A stretch of 64,000 nucleotides of DNA from Herbiconiux sp. SALV-R1 (GCF_013113715.1 NZ_CP053344.1:2108001-2172000); one strand, 5' to 3'; positions 19,262-29,842 are shown, numbered from the stretch's first letter. Program-made: numbers and translations. Notes: a model not told the origin generated them from the sequence alone.

Positions 19262-20761
19262 TCAGTTCTGCGGGAAGCCGAGGTTGATGCCGCCGTGCGA
19301 GGGGTCGAGCCAGCGCGAGGTGACCGCCTTCTCCTGCGTGAAGAAGCGGAAGCCTGCCAGACCGTAGGCCTTCGAGTCGCCAAAGATGGAGTCTTTGACG
19401 CCGCCGAAGGAGTGATAGGCGACCGGCACCGGGATCGGCACGTTGATGCCGATCATGCCCACCTCCACCTCGTTCTGGAAGCGGCGGGCCGCTCCCCCAT
19501 CGTTGGTGAAGATGGCGGTGCCGTTGCCGTAGGCACCGTTGTTGATGAGGTCGACGCCCTCCTCATAGGAGTGCACGCGCACGACCGACAGCACCGGGCC
19601 GAAGATCTCATCGAGGTACACCGCGGAGCTCGTGGGCACGTTGTCGATGAGGGTGGGGCCGAGCCAGAAGCCGTCGGCCTCGCCGTCGACCTCGACCCCG
19701 CGACCGTCGACCACGACGGTGGCGCCGTCGGCGTTCGCGACGTCGATGTAGCCGGCCACCTTGTCGCGGTGCACCTTCGTGATGAGCGGGCCCATGTCAC
19801 AGGAGCGGCGGCCGTCACCGGTCTTCAGTCCCGCCATGCGCTGCTGGATCTTCGCGACCAGCTCGTCGGCGATGGTGTCGACGGCGACCAGCACGCTGAT
19901 GGCCATGCAGCGCTCACCCGCCGAGCCGAAACCCGCGTTGATGGCGGCGTCGGCGGCGAGGTCGAGGTCGGCGTCGGGCAGCACCAGCATGTGGTTCTTC
20001 GCGCCGCCGAGCGCCTGCACCCGCTTGCCGTTGCGGGCAGCGGTCTCGTAGATGTAGTGGGCGATGGGGGTGGAACCGACGAACGAGATGCTCTTGACGT
20101 CGCGGTGCTCGAGCAGCCCGTCGACCGCCTCCTTGTCGCCGTGGAGCACGTTGAAGACGCCGTCGGGGAGGCCGGCCTCCTTGAACAGGGCGGCGAGCCA
20201 ATTGGCGGCGCTCGGGTCTTTCTCGCTCGGCTTCAGCACGACCGTGTTGCCCGCGGCGATGGCGATCGGGAAGAACCACATCGGCACCATCGCCGGGAAG
20301 TTGAACGGGCTGATGATGCCGACGACGCCGAGAGGCTGCTTCAGCGAGTAGACATCGACCCCGGTCGACACGTTCTCGGAGTATTCGCCCTTCAGCAGGT
20401 GCGGGAACCCGGTGGCGAGCTCGACGACCTCGAGGCCGCGTGCGATCTCGCCCGCCGCGTCGGAGAGCACTTTGCCGTGCTCGCTCGTGAGGATCTCGGC
20501 GAGCTCTCCTCGGCGGCTGTTGAGCAGCTCACGGAAGGCGAACAGCACCTGCTGCCGCTTCGCGATGCTGGTGTCGCGCCAGCCAGGGAAGGCTGCTTTC
20601 GCCGCTGCCACGGCCGCGTCGATCTCGGGGCCGTTCGCGAGGGCGACCTCTTTGGTCTGCACACCAAGGGCGGGGTCGTAGACCGGGGCGGTGCGGCCGC
20701 TCGTGCTCACGAGTTCGGCGCCGGAGACCCAGTGGTTGACCACGGGGAGCGTGTCTGGCAT
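19262..20761 (-). CDS. mmsA: CoA-acylating methylmalonate-semialdehyde dehydrogenase
   Basis: NAD-dependent aldehyde dehydrogenase of 499 residues that converts (methyl)malonate semialdehyde to propionyl- or acetyl-CoA in valine and myo-inositol breakdown. The catalytic Cys is in GSAGERCMAI, a stretch typical of MmsA/IolA, and QPLGVVGIISPFNFPAMVPMWFFPIAIAAGN is the family NAD-binding region. ATG 20761 gives a full-length protein. It stands alone: no iol or valine genes are nearby, so which pathway it serves is open. Confidence 0.93.
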   Translation of the reverse strand: MPDTLPVVNHWVSGAELVSTSGRTAPVYDPALGVQTKEVALANGPEIDAAVAAAKAAFPGWRDTSIAKRQQVLFAFRELLNSRRGELAEILTSEHGKVLSDAAGEIARGLEVVELATGFPHLLKGEYSENVSTGVDVYSLKQPLGVVGIISPFNFPAMVPMWFFPIAIAAGNTVVLKPSEKDPSAANWLAALFKEAGLPDGVFNVLHGDKEAVDGLLEHRDVKSISFVGSTPIAHYIYETAARNGKRVQALGGAKNHMLVLPDADLDLAADAAINAGFGSAGERCMAISVLVAVDTIADELVAKIQQRMAGLKTGDGRRSCDMGPLITKVHRDKVAGYIDVANADGATVVVDGRGVEVDGEADGFWLGPTLIDNVPTSSAVYLDEIFGPVLSVVRVHSYEEGVDLINNGAYGNGTAIFTNDGGAARRFQNEVEVGMIGINVPIPVPVAYHSFGGVKDSIFGDSKAYGLAGFRFFTQEKAVTSRWLDPSHGGINLGFPQN

Positions 20762-20915
20762 GGTTCCTGCTTCCGTAACAAGGCGTGGCCGGCACTCGAC
20801 GGCCCGTTCATTGGAGGCAAGCCTAGGTGCTGCCACCGACATCGGACAGGGCGTTTTCGACGGCCCCGCGACGAGCCGCCGACCCGATGTCGGTGGCTGC
20901 TGCCACACTTGCTGC

Positions 20916-22802
20916 ATGGAAGCCCTCCTCCCCCTCCTCCTCGGTCTGGTCATCGGCCTCGCGCTCGGCGTGGTCGGCGGCGTTCTGGTCGCTCGTACTC
21001 GCCGAACGGATGCGCGGGGCGGGTCAGACCCCGCTCTCGAGAGCGCCCTCGCCGAGCGAACGGCCGACCTCGCGGGGGTCCGCGCCAAGGTCGAGCAGCT
21101 GGTCGAGGAGCGCTCCACGCTGCAGGCGCGTCTCGCCGCGGTCGACGCGACGGCCCTCGCCCTGCGCGAGCAGGCCGAGTCGACGGCGCTCGCGCACCGC
21201 GAGCAGCTCGCGCAGAGCCGTGAGCAGGCCGAGGCCGTCTCCGCGGCCCATCGCGAGCAGACCGCCGCCGCGCGGCAGCAGTTCGAGCAGCAGCTCGCCT
21301 TCGCGCAGGAGCAGGCGCGGCAGCGTCTCGCCCAGCAAGACGAGCAGTACCGCGCGCAGATCGCGGCGCAGGAGGAGCGGCTCACCGACTTCCAGGAGCG
21401 CTTGCGCGCCCTGAAGGAGGCCGAGGCGGCCCGCATCGAAGAAGACGGCAAAGTGCTCGTCGCGCTGAGCCCCGTGCAGGAGAGTCTCAAGGCCGTGCAG
21501 GCGAAGGTCGTCGAGCTCGAGGCCCAGCGCCAGCAGCAGTACGGCGAGCTGTCGCAGCAGCTGAAGTCGGCGACGGAGTCGGAGGAGCGCCTGCGTTCGA
21601 CCGCCGAGTCGCTCGCCTCCGCGTTGCGCTCGAACAGCACCCGCGGGGTGTGGGGAGAGACGCAGCTGCGGAGCGTGGTGGAGGCCGCCGGTCTCATCGA
21701 GCGGGTCGACTTCGACGTGCAGACGTCGATCGTGAGCGACGCCGGGGCGGGGCGGCCCGACATGGTGGTGCACCTGCCGGGCGGCAAGAACATCGCCGTC
21801 GACGCCAAGGTGCCGTTCGACGCCTACCTTGAAGCCTCGGCCATCCCCGCTTCGGCCACCGGAGCCGAGGGCGATCGGCGCGCCCAGCTCATGAAGAAAC
21901 ACGTGAAGGCCCTGCGCGACCACATCACGGCCCTCGGCAGCAAGGGCTACTGGAACGGCCTGGAGGCCTCGCCCGAACTCGTCATCGCCTTCATCCCCAG
22001 CGAGTCGTTGGTGTCGAGCGCCCTCGAGGCCGACCCCGGCATCATGGAGTTCGCCTTCGGCAAGCGCGTCGCGCTCGCCTCACCCGTCACCCTCTGGTCG
22101 GTGCTCAAGACCGTCGCGTTCTCGTGGCAGCAAGACGTGCTCACGCAGGAGGCGCGTCAGCTGTTCGACCTCAGCCAGCAGCTCTACACGCGCCTCGGCA
22201 AGACGGCCACGCACATCGACAAGCTGGGCCGCACCATCGACCGCACCGTGAAGGACTACAACGCCTTCATCGGCTCCTTCGAGCGCCAGGTGTTCCCCAC
22301 CGCCCGCAAGCTCGGGGCACTCTCGAGCGAGAGCCTGTTCCCCGAGCTCACCACCCTCGAGGAGTCGCCGCGCGAGATCGCGGGTCACGAGCTCCTCGCC
22401 GAGCTCGAGGCCGCCACCCCCGCAGCCCTCGACGCTGTCGCCCACGCCCACGACGCCGCTGGCGACGAGAGCACTCCTAAGCGCTCGCGCAGCTCCTACC
22501 GCACCCCGCGCGCAGGCGCGAAGCAGCCCGCCGGTGATGCTGCCGGTGAGGATGCTGACGTCGAGGCGAGCACCAGCGCTTCAGCCTCCGACTCCGACAC
22601 GGCCGGGCCGCTCGAGCAGAGCGACGACGAGCGCACGGCCGAGGTCGAGCGCACGGTCGCCGAACTCGACGCCCTCGGGGGTGGTGCTCCGCGGCGCGAC
22701 GCCGACTACCTCGCCCACGAACACGACGCCCTCGTCGTCGAACTCGAGATCAACCTCGACGACGACCGCCCCACCGGCACCACCGGCCCCCGCCTCATCT
22801 AA
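20916..22802 (+). CDS. rmuC: RmuC-family DNA recombination protein
   Basis: Membrane-tethered protein of 628 residues. An N-terminal helix (residues 4-26) is followed by a long coiled coil rich in Glu, Gln and Ala (about 45-235), then the RmuC nuclease-like domain (STRGVWGETQLRSVVEAAGL, GGKNIAVDAKVPFDAYLEA, WQQDVLTQEARQLFDLSQQLYTRL). RmuC limits inversion at short inverted repeats. Odd: about 120 extra residues at the C-terminus, acidic and low in complexity (rich in Ala, Asp, Glu, Ser), not part of the family. No clear ribosome site precedes ATG 20916. Confidence 0.93.
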   Translation: MEALLPLLLGLVIGLALGVVGGVLVARTRRTDARGGSDPALESALAERTADLAGVRAKVEQLVEERSTLQARLAAVDATALALREQAESTALAHREQLAQSREQAEAVSAAHREQTAAARQQFEQQLAFAQEQARQRLAQQDEQYRAQIAAQEERLTDFQERLRALKEAEAARIEEDGKVLVALSPVQESLKAVQAKVVELEAQRQQQYGELSQQLKSATESEERLRSTAESLASALRSNSTRGVWGETQLRSVVEAAGLIERVDFDVQTSIVSDAGAGRPDMVVHLPGGKNIAVDAKVPFDAYLEASAIPASATGAEGDRRAQLMKKHVKALRDHITALGSKGYWNGLEASPELVIAFIPSESLVSSALEADPGIMEFAFGKRVALASPVTLWSVLKTVAFSWQQDVLTQEARQLFDLSQQLYTRLGKTATHIDKLGRTIDRTVKDYNAFIGSFERQVFPTARKLGALSSESLFPELTTLEESPREIAGHELLAELEAATPAALDAVAHAHDAAGDESTPKRSRSSYRTPRAGAKQPAGDAAGEDADVEASTSASASDSDTAGPLEQSDDERTAEVERTVAELDALGGGAPRRDADYLAHEHDALVVELEINLDDDRPTGTTGPRLI

Positions 22803-22853
22803 CCCCGGCCCGACCCGACCGCCGGCCGCGTCACCAGACCGCCGCACCGACCA

Positions 22854-22889
22854 AGCCGCCCAGGTTCGCAAGGTAAACGGGCGGCTTTG
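22854..22889 (+). terminator. Intrinsic terminator of rmuC
   Basis: AAGCCGCCC (22854-22862) pairs with GGGCGGCTT (22880-22888) across a 17-base loop and is followed by TTGTCGT, 52 bases after the rmuC stop. The A/T end of the stem also lets it act on the other strand. Confidence 0.65.
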
Positions 22890-22983
22890 TCGTGTCGGCA
22901 CTTGTCGGGCCCGGCCCCAGCACCCATGGCCACGTGCGCAGGCACAAGCCACCGCCGGCGGGCGCGCTACTTCAGCCGCGCTC

Positions 22984-23092
22984 AGTGGTCGGCAGCCGGC
23001 GGTCGGTAGTCGGCAGCCGGCGGTAGTCGGCAGCCGACGGTCGGTAGTCGGCAGCCGGCGGTAGTCGGCAGCCGGCGATCGGCGGTCGGCTG
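22984..23092. repeat. GGTAGTCGGCAGCCGGC tandem repeats
   Basis: The unit occurs five times with alternating lengths of 17 and 21 bases; two nearly perfect 38-base copies are 23001-23038 and 23039-23076. The repeats fill the 336-base convergent gap between rmuC and glpX. Besides the rmuC terminator I see nothing else in this gap. The unit is not a CRISPR: there are no unique spacers. Confidence 0.85.
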
Positions 23093-23138
23093 CGAGGTTT
23101 TCGGCGGTGCGGCCGGTGTTATGGGGCCGGGGCGGGGG

Positions 23139-24122
23139 CTAGAGCCACTTCTCCAAAAGGTGGTCGGCCTCGATGCGGCGGATGGTGCCGGAGTGGGAGC
23201 GGAGCACGATCGACTCGGTGCGGATGATGGGGCCGAGGCGCTTGACGCCGGCGACGAGTCCGCCGTCGGTGACGCCGGTGGCGACGAAGAAGGTGTTGTC
23301 GCCCTTCACGAGGTCGTCGGCGGTGTAGAGCTTGTCGACGTCGAGGCCGGCGTCGATGCCCTTCTGGCGCTCCTCGTCGTTTTTGGGCGCGAGCCGCGTC
23401 TGGATGAACCCGCCGAGCGCCTTGATGGCGCACGCCGTGGCGACACCCTCGGGGCTGCCGCCGATGCCCACGCACATGTCGATGCGCGTGCCGTACCGCG
23501 CGGCGTTGATGCCGCCCGCGACGTCGCCGTCGAGCATGAGCCGCGTGCCGGCGCCGGCGGCGCGGATCTCGTCGATGAGCGGCGCGTGTCGCGGCCGGTC
23601 GAGCACGGCGACGCGGATGTCGCCGACGTCTTTGCCCTTCGCCTTCGCCAGCGCCCTGATGTTGTCGCCGATCGGGCGGTCGATGTCGATCACGCCGATG
23701 CCGTCGGCGTCGGTGACGATCTTGTTCATGTAGAACACCGACGACGCGTCGAGCATGGTGCCGCGGTCGGAGACCGCGAGCATCGAGATCGCGTTCTGGC
23801 GCCCGGCGGCGGTGAGCGAGGTGCCGTCGATCGGGTCGACGGCGATGTCGCACGATGGGCCGCGGCCCGTGCCGACGTGCTCGCCGTTGAAGAGCATCGG
23901 CGCCTCGTCTTTCTCCCCCTCGCCGATGACGATCACGCCGTCGAAGTCGACCGTGCCGAGGAACGCGCGCATCGCGTCGACGGCAGCCCCATCGGCGGCG
24001 TTCTTGTCGCCCTTGCCGATGAACGGCTGCGCCCGGATGGCGGCGGCTTCGGTCGCGCGCACCAGCTCCATCGCCAGGTTGCGGTCGGGGTGGGCGTAGA
24101 GGGGTGCGGAGTCCGCGGTCAT
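23139..24122 (-). CDS. glpX: Class II fructose-1,6-bisphosphatase
   Basis: Metal-dependent phosphatase of 327 residues for gluconeogenesis, the usual FBPase of actinobacteria. Family motifs are all present: GKGDKNAADGAAVDAMR, GVIVIGEGEKDEAPMLF, CDIAVDPIDGTSLTAAGRQNA and GIGGSPEGVATACAIKALGG. The start is ATG 24122. Aldolase, the preceding step of gluconeogenesis, is coded at 25694-26719, separated by a sugar-acid kinase. Confidence 0.97.
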   Translation of the reverse strand: MTADSAPLYAHPDRNLAMELVRATEAAAIRAQPFIGKGDKNAADGAAVDAMRAFLGTVDFDGVIVIGEGEKDEAPMLFNGEHVGTGRGPSCDIAVDPIDGTSLTAAGRQNAISMLAVSDRGTMLDASSVFYMNKIVTDADGIGVIDIDRPIGDNIRALAKAKGKDVGDIRVAVLDRPRHAPLIDEIRAAGAGTRLMLDGDVAGGINAARYGTRIDMCVGIGGSPEGVATACAIKALGGFIQTRLAPKNDEERQKGIDAGLDVDKLYTADDLVKGDNTFFVATGVTDGGLVAGVKRLGPIIRTESIVLRSHSGTIRRIEADHLLEKWL

Positions 24123-24215
24123 CGTGGTCCTTCCAGAACAAGATCAGATCAGCGCGTGATCACGCCATGACGCACGTGGAAAGGCGGCAAGCCGCCGTGC
24201 CGTGCCGATTCCACA

Positions 24216-25553
24216 CTACCGGGAAGGCTTCACCCCGACCGCGTCGAGCACCCGCACGAGGGTGAGCTCGTCGCCCACGTTCCCCGGCACCACCACGTAC
24301 AGCAGCGACCGCCCGTCGACCGCGGTGAGCCGCCACACCGACACCCCGGGCAGCACCTGCCCGAGCACCGTCGCCGACCGCGCCCCCAGCCCCACGCGCG
24401 CCACCTCGGCCGAGGTGATGCCCCCCTTCGACACCACGACACCCACGTCGGGCAGCAGCGACCTCACCGCCGCGGTGAGCGCCTCCATCACCCGTTCCCC
24501 GTGATCGAGCGTGTTGTGCTGCGCCGACCTCACGCGCTCGGTCGTCACCACGGCCAAACTCCAACTGGCGAGCTGTGAGCGAGCAGCGCCCGCGGCGCGC
24601 AGCCCCTCCTCAGCGGGAGCCGCGAGTGCCCTGTCGGTGTCGATCACCGCGAACGAGCCCCACGACCGCTCCACCTCGGCGAGCTGCGCCGTCGCCCCCG
24701 CCGTGTGCGACCCGCACACGAGCAGCGCGGCGAGCGGCTGCGCACCGGCGCCCAGCCCCGAACCGGCGACCGGAAGGGCACCGGCGCCCGGCACCAACGG
24801 CTCCAAGGGCACCGACAGCAACCCCGTGCTCTCCACCCCCGCCAGCACCGCCGCGAGCGGCGACGCGCTCCGCACCACCACCGCACGCCCGCCCTCACGG
24901 GCCTCGCGGATGGCCCGGGCGATCAGCCGGATGTCATCGTTCGTCTCCGCATCCGGAACCACCACCGACCCCGCGGCGACCGACAGCAGAAGGGACGCGA
25001 GCGCCCCCGGCTCCGTCCGCAAACGCCCGAGGGGGAACGGCACCCCGACCCGCGACGACTTCGACGCCACGTAATCGACCAGTCGCGCCGTCGCGAACGG
25101 GAACACCGGGTCGGCGGCGAACTCCGTCTCGTGCGCCGGCAGCGTCTCCCCGTTCACCGTGACATAGTGCACCCCGTCGACCGTGGTGCGCCCACCATCG
25201 GGAAAGGCGGGAACGAAGACGAGCACCGCATCCGCATCCGTTCGCAGGAAGACCTCGCACTCGGCGAAGACGTGCCCCCGCAGCGTCGAGTCGCCCCGCA
25301 GCACGAACTGCATCTCCTCGCCGAGGGCCTCCCCCGCGCGAAGACTCAGATCCCGGATGCGCGTCACCAGCTCGACCGCAGCATCCTCGTCGATCGCCCG
25401 CGAGTTGGTGAGCAGGTAGACGCTGTCGTGCTGCGAGAGCGTCTCGGCGAGGAGCGCTGCGTCGAGCGGGTCTGCGGAGGTCGCGAACAGCACGGGCACG
25501 TTCGTCGCCGACTGCGTTCCGGTGGGGTCGTCGTCGAGGATGACGGTCTTCAT
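24216..25553 (-). CDS. Four-carbon acid sugar kinase family protein (DUF1537)
   Basis: Kinase of 445 residues. The N-terminal domain starts MKTVILDDDPTGTQSATNVPVL and has FVLRGDSTLRGH (the sugar-acid site); the C-terminal nucleotide-binding domain holds VVSKGGITSAEVARVGLG and VVPGNVGDELTLVRVLDAVG. Known members phosphorylate D-erythronate, D-threonate or related acids, usually beside a dehydrogenase and an aldolase or PdxA2-like enzyme. Here those partners are missing and glpX and fbaA flank it instead. AGGAGG 7 bases before ATG 25553 fixes the start. Substrate unknown. Confidence 0.9.
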   Translation of the reverse strand: MKTVILDDDPTGTQSATNVPVLFATSADPLDAALLAETLSQHDSVYLLTNSRAIDEDAAVELVTRIRDLSLRAGEALGEEMQFVLRGDSTLRGHVFAECEVFLRTDADAVLVFVPAFPDGGRTTVDGVHYVTVNGETLPAHETEFAADPVFPFATARLVDYVASKSSRVGVPFPLGRLRTEPGALASLLLSVAAGSVVVPDAETNDDIRLIARAIREAREGGRAVVVRSASPLAAVLAGVESTGLLSVPLEPLVPGAGALPVAGSGLGAGAQPLAALLVCGSHTAGATAQLAEVERSWGSFAVIDTDRALAAPAEEGLRAAGAARSQLASWSLAVVTTERVRSAQHNTLDHGERVMEALTAAVRSLLPDVGVVVSKGGITSAEVARVGLGARSATVLGQVLPGVSVWRLTAVDGRSLLYVVVPGNVGDELTLVRVLDAVGVKPSR

Positions 25554-25693
25554 GGCGCGGCCTCCTGGCAGAAGGGTCGGAGCTTCCAGGCTAGAGCCCT
25601 GGCGGCGCCTCGGCGGCCTGGCGCGCATCGCTAGACTCGGAACCGAACGGCACCGGCCGGCGCGACGCTTCCGCGCCCACCAAAGGAGATGAC

Positions 25694-26719
<1,026 letters not shown>

Positions 26720-26724
26720 CCGAG

Positions 26725-26760
26725 CGGATGCTGCGCCTGGTCTCGCCGGCGCAGCATCCG
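26725..26760 (+). terminator. Hairpin terminator of fbaA
   Basis: Perfect 12-bp stem CGGATGCTGCGC (26725-26736) with its complement (26749-26760), 12-base loop, 5 bases after the stop. Again built on the CGGATGC/GCATCCG motif. Confidence 0.8.
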
Positions 26761-26807
26761 TCTCCCCGGTCAGAACAGCGATCGATCAGAAGGATGCGAC
26801 ACCCCGC

Positions 26808-27416
26808 GTGAGCGACGAACGACCGAAGCCGAAGTACGGAGAGCTCGCCCCCGAAGGCTGGGTGTGGCAGCCGCCCCAGGAGCGGCAGCCCGAGAGCGCT
26901 CCGACGGCTCCCCCGGCCCCCTCACCCACGGGCCCGGCTTCCGCGGGGCCGACGTCGCTCGCGCAGCAGCCCTCCCGGCAGCCCGCGTCGCAGCACTGGG
27001 CGGCGCCCACTCCCGGAACCGAGGTGCCCGGTGCAGCCCCCGCACCCCGCCGCGGCGACCGCATCGCGACGATGGTGCTGCTCGTCATCGGCGCCTTCTG
27101 GAGCGTCAACACAGCGTTCGGCATGTTCAGCCTGCCCGCCGCGCTGCAGCAGGCCATGGACATCCTCGGCATCAGCGGCACCTACACGGCCTACGACACC
27201 GCCAACTCGGCGGGAGTCACCGGCGGGGTGCTCACGCTGCTCACCTTCGCTCTCACCGTGCTCTACTCACTGCGGCGGTTGCGCGCGAACAAGCTCGCGT
27301 TCTTCATCCCGATCATCGGGGCCGTCGTGGCGTTCGTCATCAGCATCGTCGTCTACACGATCGCGATGACCGCCGACCCGGCGCTCATGGACGGGTTGCT
27401 GCGCACGGCGCCCTAG
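26808..27416 (+). CDS. Actinobacterial membrane protein, DUF6264-like
   Basis: Protein of 202 residues: a charged start with KYGELAPEGWVWQPP, a Pro/Ala/Gln-rich cytoplasmic segment to about residue 80, then three hydrophobic helices (about 87-105, 140-160, 168-190). The GELAPEGW motif and layout match a family confined to Microbacteriaceae and relatives and lacking a known role. GTG 26808 is the chosen start. Its stop faces that of ispH with 7 bases between, so the two genes converge. Confidence 0.75.
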   Translation: MSDERPKPKYGELAPEGWVWQPPQERQPESAPTAPPAPSPTGPASAGPTSLAQQPSRQPASQHWAAPTPGTEVPGAAPAPRRGDRIATMVLLVIGAFWSVNTAFGMFSLPAALQQAMDILGISGTYTAYDTANSAGVTGGVLTLLTFALTVLYSLRRLRANKLAFFIPIIGAVVAFVISIVVYTIAMTADPALMDGLLRTAP

Positions 27417-27423
27417 CGGCGGC

Positions 27424-28488
27424 TCAGGCGCGGTGGCGCCCGCCGAGGGCGCGCGAGTCGCGCTTGCCCGAGGTGTCGCGGCGCAGCTCCTTGGGGAGCG
27501 AGAACACGAGGTCTTCCTCAGCCGTCTGCACGGTCTCGATCTCGCCGTAGCCCGCGCCGGCGAGGTCGTCGAGCAGCTCCTGCACGAGCACCTCGGGAAC
27601 CGATGCGCCCGAGGTGACGCCGACGGTCTCGACGCCGTCGAGCCACTCCTGCTTGACCTCGTGGGCGTAGTCGACGCGGTAGGCGGCCTTCGCACCGTAC
27701 TCGAGGGCGACCTCGACGAGCCGCACCGAGTTCGACGAGTTCGCCGACCCCACCACGATGACGAGGTCGGCGCCCTGCGCCACCTTCTTGATCGCGACCT
27801 GTCGGTTCTGCGTGGCGTAGCAGATGTCGTCGGAGGGCGGGTCTTGCAGGTTGGGGAACTTCTCGCGCAGGCGCCGCACCGTCTCCATGGTCTCGTCGAC
27901 CGAGAGCGTGGTCTGCGACAGCCACACCACCTTGTCGGGGTCTTTCACCTCGATGTCGTCCACAGCATCCGGACTGTTGACCAGCGTGATGTGCTCGGGC
28001 GCCTCACCTGCGGTGCCCTCGACCTCTTCGTGGCCCTCGTGGCCGATGAGCAGGATCTCGAAGTCGTCGCGGGCGAAGCGCACGGCCTCGCGGTGCACCT
28101 TGGTGACGAGCGGGCAGGTCGCGTCGATGGCCTGGAGGCCGCGGTCGGCGGCGCCCTGCACCACCGCCGGCGAGACGCCGTGGGCCGAGAAGACGACATG
28201 GGCGCCCTCGGGCACCTCGTCGACCTCGTCGACGAAGACGGCCCCGCGCTTCTCGAGCGTGGAGACGACGTGCACGTTGTGAACGATCTGCTTGCGCACG
28301 TAGACCGGAGCGCCGTAGTTCTCGAGTGCCTTCTCCACAGCCACCACTGCGCGGTCGACTCCTGCACAGTACCCCCGAGGGGCCGCCAGGAGCACACGCT
28401 TCTGACCGGCCACAGGGTTATCCTTGAGCCGGTTGCGCGCGCCGGGGATTCTCGGCATGGGCAGGCTGATGGTCGTCGCAGTGCTCAC
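27424..28488 (-). CDS. ispH: 4-hydroxy-3-methylbut-2-enyl diphosphate reductase
   Basis: Last enzyme of the MEP isoprenoid pathway, with a [4Fe-4S] cluster, 354 residues. The three cluster Cys are in [22 protein letters not shown] and [11 protein letters not shown]; the Glu-Thr-x-Ser region and [11 protein letters not shown] are present. GTG 28488 gives the longest form; ATG 28458 is also possible and both lack a clear ribosome site. A C-terminal basic tail extends beyond the domain. Supplies isoprenoids used by UppS at 36217-37005. Confidence 0.96.
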   Translation of the reverse strand: MSTATTISLPMPRIPGARNRLKDNPVAGQKRVLLAAPRGYCAGVDRAVVAVEKALENYGAPVYVRKQIVHNVHVVSTLEKRGAVFVDEVDEVPEGAHVVFSAHGVSPAVVQGAADRGLQAIDATCPLVTKVHREAVRFARDDFEILLIGHEGHEEVEGTAGEAPEHITLVNSPDAVDDIEVKDPDKVVWLSQTTLSVDETMETVRRLREKFPNLQDPPSDDICYATQNRQVAIKKVAQGADLVIVVGSANSSNSVRLVEVALEYGAKAAYRVDYAHEVKQEWLDGVETVGVTSGASVPEVLVQELLDDLAGAGYGEIETVQTAEEDLVFSLPKELRRDTSGKRDSRALGGRHRA

Positions 28489-28579
28489 CCTAGAAGTCTA
28501 CGTCGGCCTGACTGTGCGCCGGCCGATCATGCCGCGCCGGTTCCGGCGCCGCCGACCATCCCTCTGAAGGAGATCCATC

Positions 28580-29818
28580 GTGAGCGAGACGCCCGCCTTC
28601 GTCTCGGGCCCGCCCACGCTCGAGAACCCATGGCCCGTGGGCGAGCTCGCGCAGAAGGTGCGCGCCTACATCGACCGGCTCGGCACCGCGTGGGTGGAGG
28701 GCGAGATCACCCAGTGGGGAGTGTCGGGCGGCAACGTCTACGGCAAGCTCAAAGACCTCACGGGTGACGCCACCATCGGGTTCACCGTGTGGTCGTCGGT
28801 GCGGGCGAAGATCCCGGCCGACCTCAAGCAGGGCGACCACGTCATCGCCCTCATCAAGCCGAACTACTGGGTGCGCGGCGGCACGCTCACCATGCAGGTC
28901 TTCGACATGCGCCACGTGGGCCTCGGCGACCTGCTCGAGAAGCTCGAAAGACTGAAGGCGCAGCTCGCCGCCGAGGGCTTGTTCTCGCCCGAGCGCAAGC
29001 GCCCCCTTCCGTTTCTCCCGAGCGGTGTGGGCCTCATCACCGGCAAAGACAGCGACGCCGAGAAAGACGTGCTGCGCAACGCCCAGCTGCGCTGGCCCTC
29101 GGTGCGGTTCGAGGTGGTGCACGCCGCGGTGCAGGGCGACCGCACGGCCCGCGAGGTGGCGCGGGCGATCGCCCGGCTCGACGCCGACCCCGCCGTCGAC
29201 GTCATCATCGTCGCCCGGGGCGGCGGCGACTTCCAGAACCTGCTCGGCTTCAGCGACGAAGCGGTGGTGCGCGCCGCGGCGGCGGCCACCACGCCCATCG
29301 TCAGCGCCATCGGCCACGAGGCCGACACCCCGCTGCTCGACCTCGTCGCCGATCTGCGCGCGTCGACCCCCACCGATGCCGCCAAACGGGTAGTCCCCGA
29401 CGTCGGCGAGGAGCTGAGCCGGGTGGACCAGGCCAGGTCGCGCATCCGGAGCCGCATCTCCCACCTGGTGTCGGTGCAGGTCGACCGGGTGGAGCAGATC
29501 CGCTCGCGGCCGGTGCTCGCGAACCCGCGGTGGATCGTCGACTTCCGCTCCGAAGACCTCACGCGCTTCGTCGCCCGCGGCGACGAACTCGTCACGCGCG
29601 CCATCGAGCGGGAGGGCGACCGCGTGCGCGAGCTCGCCGGGCACCTGCGGGCCCTCTCGCCCCAGCGCACGCTCGACCGCGGGTACGCCATCGTGCAAGA
29701 CCGCGGCGGCCACATCGTCAGAACAGCGGATGCGGCGCCCGAGGGCGCCTCGCTCACCGTCACCGTCGCCGAGGGAGCCTTCGACGCCGTGTCGTCGGGC
29801 GCTCGCAGCGACCGGTGA
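28580..29818 (+). CDS. xseA: Exodeoxyribonuclease VII large subunit
   Basis: Large subunit of the processive single-strand nuclease, 412 residues. The N-terminal OB fold (VWVEGEITQWGVSGGNVYGKLKD) is followed by the catalytic domain with GVGLITGKDSDAEKDVL, VDVIIVARGGGDFQNLLGFSDE and SAIGHEADTPLLDLVADLRASTPT. The C-terminal coiled coil is shorter than in E. coli. GTG 28580 has AAGGAG 7 bases upstream. It is divergent from ispH and followed by xseB. Confidence 0.96.
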   Translation: MSETPAFVSGPPTLENPWPVGELAQKVRAYIDRLGTAWVEGEITQWGVSGGNVYGKLKDLTGDATIGFTVWSSVRAKIPADLKQGDHVIALIKPNYWVRGGTLTMQVFDMRHVGLGDLLEKLERLKAQLAAEGLFSPERKRPLPFLPSGVGLITGKDSDAEKDVLRNAQLRWPSVRFEVVHAAVQGDRTAREVARAIARLDADPAVDVIIVARGGGDFQNLLGFSDEAVVRAAAAATTPIVSAIGHEADTPLLDLVADLRASTPTDAAKRVVPDVGEELSRVDQARSRIRSRISHLVSVQVDRVEQIRSRPVLANPRWIVDFRSEDLTRFVARGDELVTRAIEREGDRVRELAGHLRALSPQRTLDRGYAIVQDRGGHIVRTADAAPEGASLTVTVAEGAFDAVSSGARSDR

Positions 29819-29829
29819 CCTCGAAACGT

Positions 29830-29835
29830 TAGGAT
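29830..29835 (+). promoter_or_regulatory. -10-like TAGGAT before xseB
   Basis: TAGGAT ends 7 bases before ATG 29843 and fits a leaderless start for xseB, which would uncouple it from xseA. The AGGA inside could instead be a weak ribosome site. Confidence 0.35.
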
Positions 29836-29842
29836 TGTATAC

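Noticed and set aside
19295-21223. Open frame of 642 codons on the plus strand
   Set aside because: Lies over the mmsA-like gene on the opposite strand and ends inside rmuC; no protein features.
22984-23092. CRISPR-like array
   Set aside because: Units directly abut with no unique spacers and no cas genes are present; it is a tandem repeat.
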